Of a stretch of DNA of 7,870 bases, positions 6,686 through 7,870 are shown in pieces (position 1 is the stretch's first letter; each line of letters begins with the position of its first letter). The notes beneath the pieces are model-generated. The model worked only from the letters and a program-made list of their open reading frames with translations, made no database searches and had not been told where the DNA came from. A program made the position numbers and the translations under genes. The stretch is taken from contig JAHEOI010000339.1 in NCBI GenBank assembly GCA_018610125.1, positions 1 to 7,870 of the forward strand. Direction: 5' to 3'. This stretch comes from Verrucomicrobiota bacterium. Its GTDB lineage: Bacteria; Verrucomicrobiota; Verrucomicrobiia; Limisphaerales; JAHEOI01.

Positions 6686-6714
6686 TCGACAATAATTGGG
6701 CGGCACTCTATTCT
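6686..6714 (+). promoter_or_regulatory. Probable aroQ promoter, nearly leaderless
   Basis: TCGACA (6686-6691), 17-base spacer, TATTCT (6709-6714), then eight bases to the ATG at 6723. Transcription would begin within one or two bases of the start codon. No Shine-Dalgarno sequence precedes the ATG. The -35 and -10 boxes are each two bases or fewer from consensus, so the call is weaker than that for the dioxygenase gene. Confidence 0.4.
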
Positions 6715-6722
6715 GGCCGGCG

Positions 6723-7178
6723 ATGAAGGTGCTCTGTCTTAACGGACCAAATCTTAACCTGTTGGGGGAACGTGAGCCGGGAGTCTATGGCGCGACCACT
6801 TTGGAGACGATCCGGGAGCGCCTTGAGGAACAAGCGGCGGCACGCGGCGTCGAAGTCACCTTCCGTCAGTCGAACAGCGAAGGCGAGCTCGTTACATGGC
6901 TTCAGGAGAGCCGCCGCAAATACGACGGCGTCGTCCTCAATGCCGGGGCTTATACCCATACCAGCGTGGCACTGCGGGATGCGATCGCCGCCATCCGGAT
7001 CCCCGTCATCGAGATCCACTTATCCAATGTTCATGCCCGGGAGGACTTTCGGAAACAGTCCATGATTGCCCCCGTTTGCTCCGGCCAAATCAGTGGGTTC
7101 GGTCCCGACTCCTATTTCCTGGGACTGGAAGCTGCCTTGAAGTGCGCTCAGGCTTGCAAGAAGAATGAAGATAAATGA
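6723..7178 (+). CDS. aroQ: 3-dehydroquinate dehydratase, type II
   Basis: 151 aa, typical of the dodecameric type II enzyme, which removes water from 3-dehydroquinate to give 3-dehydroshikimate in the cytoplasmic shikimate pathway. The N-terminus is the classical VLCLNGPNLNLLGEREPGVYG, with R17 and the catalytic Y22 on the mobile lid. NAGAYTHTS (73-81, N73 and H79) and EIHLSNVHARED (97-108, with catalytic H99) follow, then FRKQS (R110) and GQISGFG. All expected active-site residues are present. The ATG at 6723 gives the conserved start; a longer reading from a TTG at 6696 adds nine non-conserved residues and runs through the likely promoter, so it is rejected. About 520 bases separate it from accB, so co-transcription with accB is uncertain. 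Confidence 0.95.
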   Translation: MKVLCLNGPNLNLLGEREPGVYGATTLETIRERLEEQAAARGVEVTFRQSNSEGELVTWLQESRRKYDGVVLNAGAYTHTSVALRDAIAAIRIPVIEIHLSNVHAREDFRKQSMIAPVCSGQISGFGPDSYFLGLEAALKCAQACKKNEDK

Positions 7179-7194
7179 AAACGTGATCAATTTA

Positions 7195-7484
7195 CGGCAA
7201 CGTTAACCATAACGCTGCGTAGCTCGGTTTGAAATCCAGGGGCAAAACCCTCGGATTCAAGGCTACAAGGCGCGTAATTCGAACCATTCTGGGCTTGACG
7301 CTCTAGAGAGGCTTGATTAATCTCAAGCTGAGAAATGGTAAGGTTCCAGCGTCCCGTTGAGTCATGGTTGCCGGGGTAATGCTGCCGGATGACCATGGTT
7401 GTTGGTTCCGAATAACAACTTGCGAGCTTCTTTGAAGCGTAACGGGACAGAGGCCTGGGAGCTCGTTGAGATTCCGAGTTTTTT
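7195..7484 (+). ncRNA. Candidate structured RNA in the aroQ-accB spacer
   Basis: No protein gene is recognisable here, but inverted repeats follow each other almost without gap. Hairpin 1 is 7197-7218 (8 bp, one A/C mismatch). Hairpin 2 is 7220-7265 (12 bp plus a 4-bp base, with two bulges and a GCAAAA loop). Hairpin 3 is 7283-7339 (8 bp with a bulge, enclosing GCTTGA/TCAAGC at 7311-7328). A long-range stem GTCCCGTT (7351-7358) with AACGGGAC (7441-7448), extended by TTCCAG (7344-7349) with CTGGGA (7455-7460), encloses three further hairpins: 7363-7397, 7398-7419 and 7426-7438. After this multibranch unit come a short stem (7460-7480) and six T (7479-7484), which resemble an intrinsic terminator and favour the + strand. 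I see no match to tRNA, tmRNA, 4.5S, 6S or RNase P signatures. No convincing promoter is visible, so it might be a processed aroQ 3' UTR or a decayed gene. Confidence 0.35.
7460..7484 (+). terminator. Possible weak intrinsic terminator
   Basis: AGCTCG (7460-7465), a 9-base loop, CGAGTT (7475-7480) including one G-T pair, running into a T tract (7479-7484). The stem is short and its first base also fits the larger fold upstream. It is the only hairpin-plus-T-run after aroQ. Confidence 0.3.
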
Positions 7485-7527
7485 GGTGTCTGGCTTGACC
7501 CGATGCTGCATTAAGATTTTCGGGCTG

Positions 7528-7578
7528 CAGTACAGGGTTGTACTGGGGCCGGGCCGGGAGATGCTGTTTGGTCTCCCG
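7528..7578. repeat. Two strong hairpins upstream of accB
   Basis: CAGTACA (7528-7534), GGGT loop, TGTACTG (7539-7545) is a perfect 7-bp stem with a tetraloop. CGGGAGA (7555-7561), 10-base loop, TCTCCCG (7572-7578) is a second perfect 7-bp stem. They are ten bases apart and lie before the likely accB promoter, so they are not in its leader. A T-run does not follow either one. Confidence 0.5.
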
Positions 7579-7642
7579 CGCGATATTTAGACTAAAACCG
7601 CTTAAGAGAGATGAAAATTTCCCGATAGGAAGCCGATGAACA

Positions 7643-7651
7643 TGGTAGAAT
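7643..7651 (+). promoter_or_regulatory. Extended -10 promoter element of accB
   Basis: TGGTAGAAT fits the extended -10 form TGnTAtaaT. No good -35 box lies 16-18 bases upstream, which extended -10 promoters can do without. Transcription would start near 7658 and leave a leader of about 40 bases, in which GTTCGAAC (7666-7673) is a perfect 8-bp palindrome. Confidence 0.4.
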
Positions 7652-7697
7652 CCTCAATGTTTGGGGTTCGAACAAGAATATCAGCAAGGAGCCGGCT

Positions 7698-7870
7698 GTG
7701 GATTTAAAGGATATCAAGGCAATTGTTGACCTGATGAAAAAGAACTCCATTTCGGAGTTCGAATTGGAGCGGCAGGATTTTAAGGTCAGGATGAAGCGGA
7801 ATACTGGCTCTAATGGCCCGCATTCCGGAGACGAGAATGCGTTGAGCCAGTACGCTCCGCACTCGCTTCC
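7698..7870 (+). CDS. accB: Biotin carboxyl carrier protein of acetyl-CoA carboxylase (N-terminal part, cut by window end)
   Basis: Fifty-seven codons are present, reading (M)DLKDIKAIVDLMKKNSIS followed by EFELERQDFKVRMKRN, the conserved N-terminal segment of AccB. A low-complexity linker (TGSNGPHSGDEN and onward) begins after it. The biotinylated lysine domain would lie beyond the window. AccB carries the carboxyl group between biotin carboxylase (AccC) and the carboxyltransferase in the first step of fatty acid synthesis. Translation starts at GTG 7698, supported by a perfect AAGGAG (7686-7691) six bases upstream. There is no nearer ATG in frame at the right place. Confidence 0.92.
   Translation, partial: MDLKDIKAIVDLMKKNSISEFELERQDFKVRMKRNTGSNGPHSGDENALSQYAPHSL

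Noticed and set aside
7281..7300. tRNA-like T-loop sequence (GGTTCGAAT on the - strand)
   Set aside because: The flanking bases do not form a T stem and no acceptor or anticodon arm fits.
7187..7396. - strand frame of 69 codons in the aroQ-accB spacer
   Set aside because: Somewhat protein-like (contains WNLTISQLEINQASLERQ), but no family, no ribosome binding site, and it runs through several inverted repeats. A decayed gene cannot be excluded.
7399..7590. + strand frame of 63 codons in the aroQ-accB spacer
   Set aside because: It needs a TTG start without a Shine-Dalgarno sequence and crosses the hairpins; not recognised. A - strand frame of 48 codons at 7365-7511 was set aside for the same reasons.
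7666..7673. GTTCGAAC palindrome in the accB leader as an operator
   Set aside because: An 8-bp palindrome is too short to support a regulatory site alone; mentioned only with the promoter.
1..7870. CRISPR array, rRNA, complete insertion sequence or integrase
   Set aside because: No regularly spaced repeats, rRNA signatures or transposase/integrase motifs were seen on either strand.

Overview
The window is a stretch of bacterial chromosome of medium-high GC. The right part (about 3680-7870) is ordinary core genome on the + strand. The left part (1-3411) is accessory and lies on the - strand. The core genes, and proteins of this style (a delta' subunit of the clamp loader, a Wzy/WaaL-type membrane protein, AroQ and AccB close together), are compatible with a member of the Nitrospirota or a similar Gram-negative lineage. 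That placement is an impression and could not be tested here.

Left part. Positions 245-698 (-) hold a broken remnant of a superfamily 2 (DEAD/DEAH-type) helicase. Its second RecA domain can be read only by changing frame, and a block is missing between the pieces. The first 252 bases carry a further coding-like but frameshifted - strand remnant that I cannot name. Upstream of the wreck on the same strand is an intact large gene (800-3286, 828 aa) for a prolyl-4-hydroxylase-like 2OG-Fe(II) dioxygenase with about 600 residues of uncharacterised C-terminal sequence. It has a good sigma70-type promoter placed so that its mRNA should be leaderless; this moves the start from an upstream TTG to an ATG. 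Positions 3358-3411 carry a nested, REP-like inverted repeat, directly behind a small hypothetical - strand gene (3409-3624) that is divergent from yjbQ.

Right part. yjbQ (UPF0047 family) has a strong promoter and a 6-1-6 palindrome in its leader. It is followed by holB (delta' of DNA polymerase III), which overlaps by 32 nt an O-antigen ligase/polymerase-like membrane protein. After an intergenic region with a 16-bp tandem repeat comes aroQ (type II 3-dehydroquinase), again with a promoter almost touching the start codon. About 520 bases without a recognisable protein gene separate aroQ from accB, whose first 57 codons close the window. That gap is unusually rich in mutually compatible inverted repeats, including a multibranch fold and a hairpin followed by six T, and may encode an undescribed structured RNA.

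The core genes serve replication (holB), envelope polysaccharide (ligase-like protein), aromatic amino acid synthesis (aroQ) and fatty acid synthesis (accB). They do not form one pathway. The most promising novelties are the dioxygenase with its unknown C-terminal half and the structured aroQ-accB spacer.
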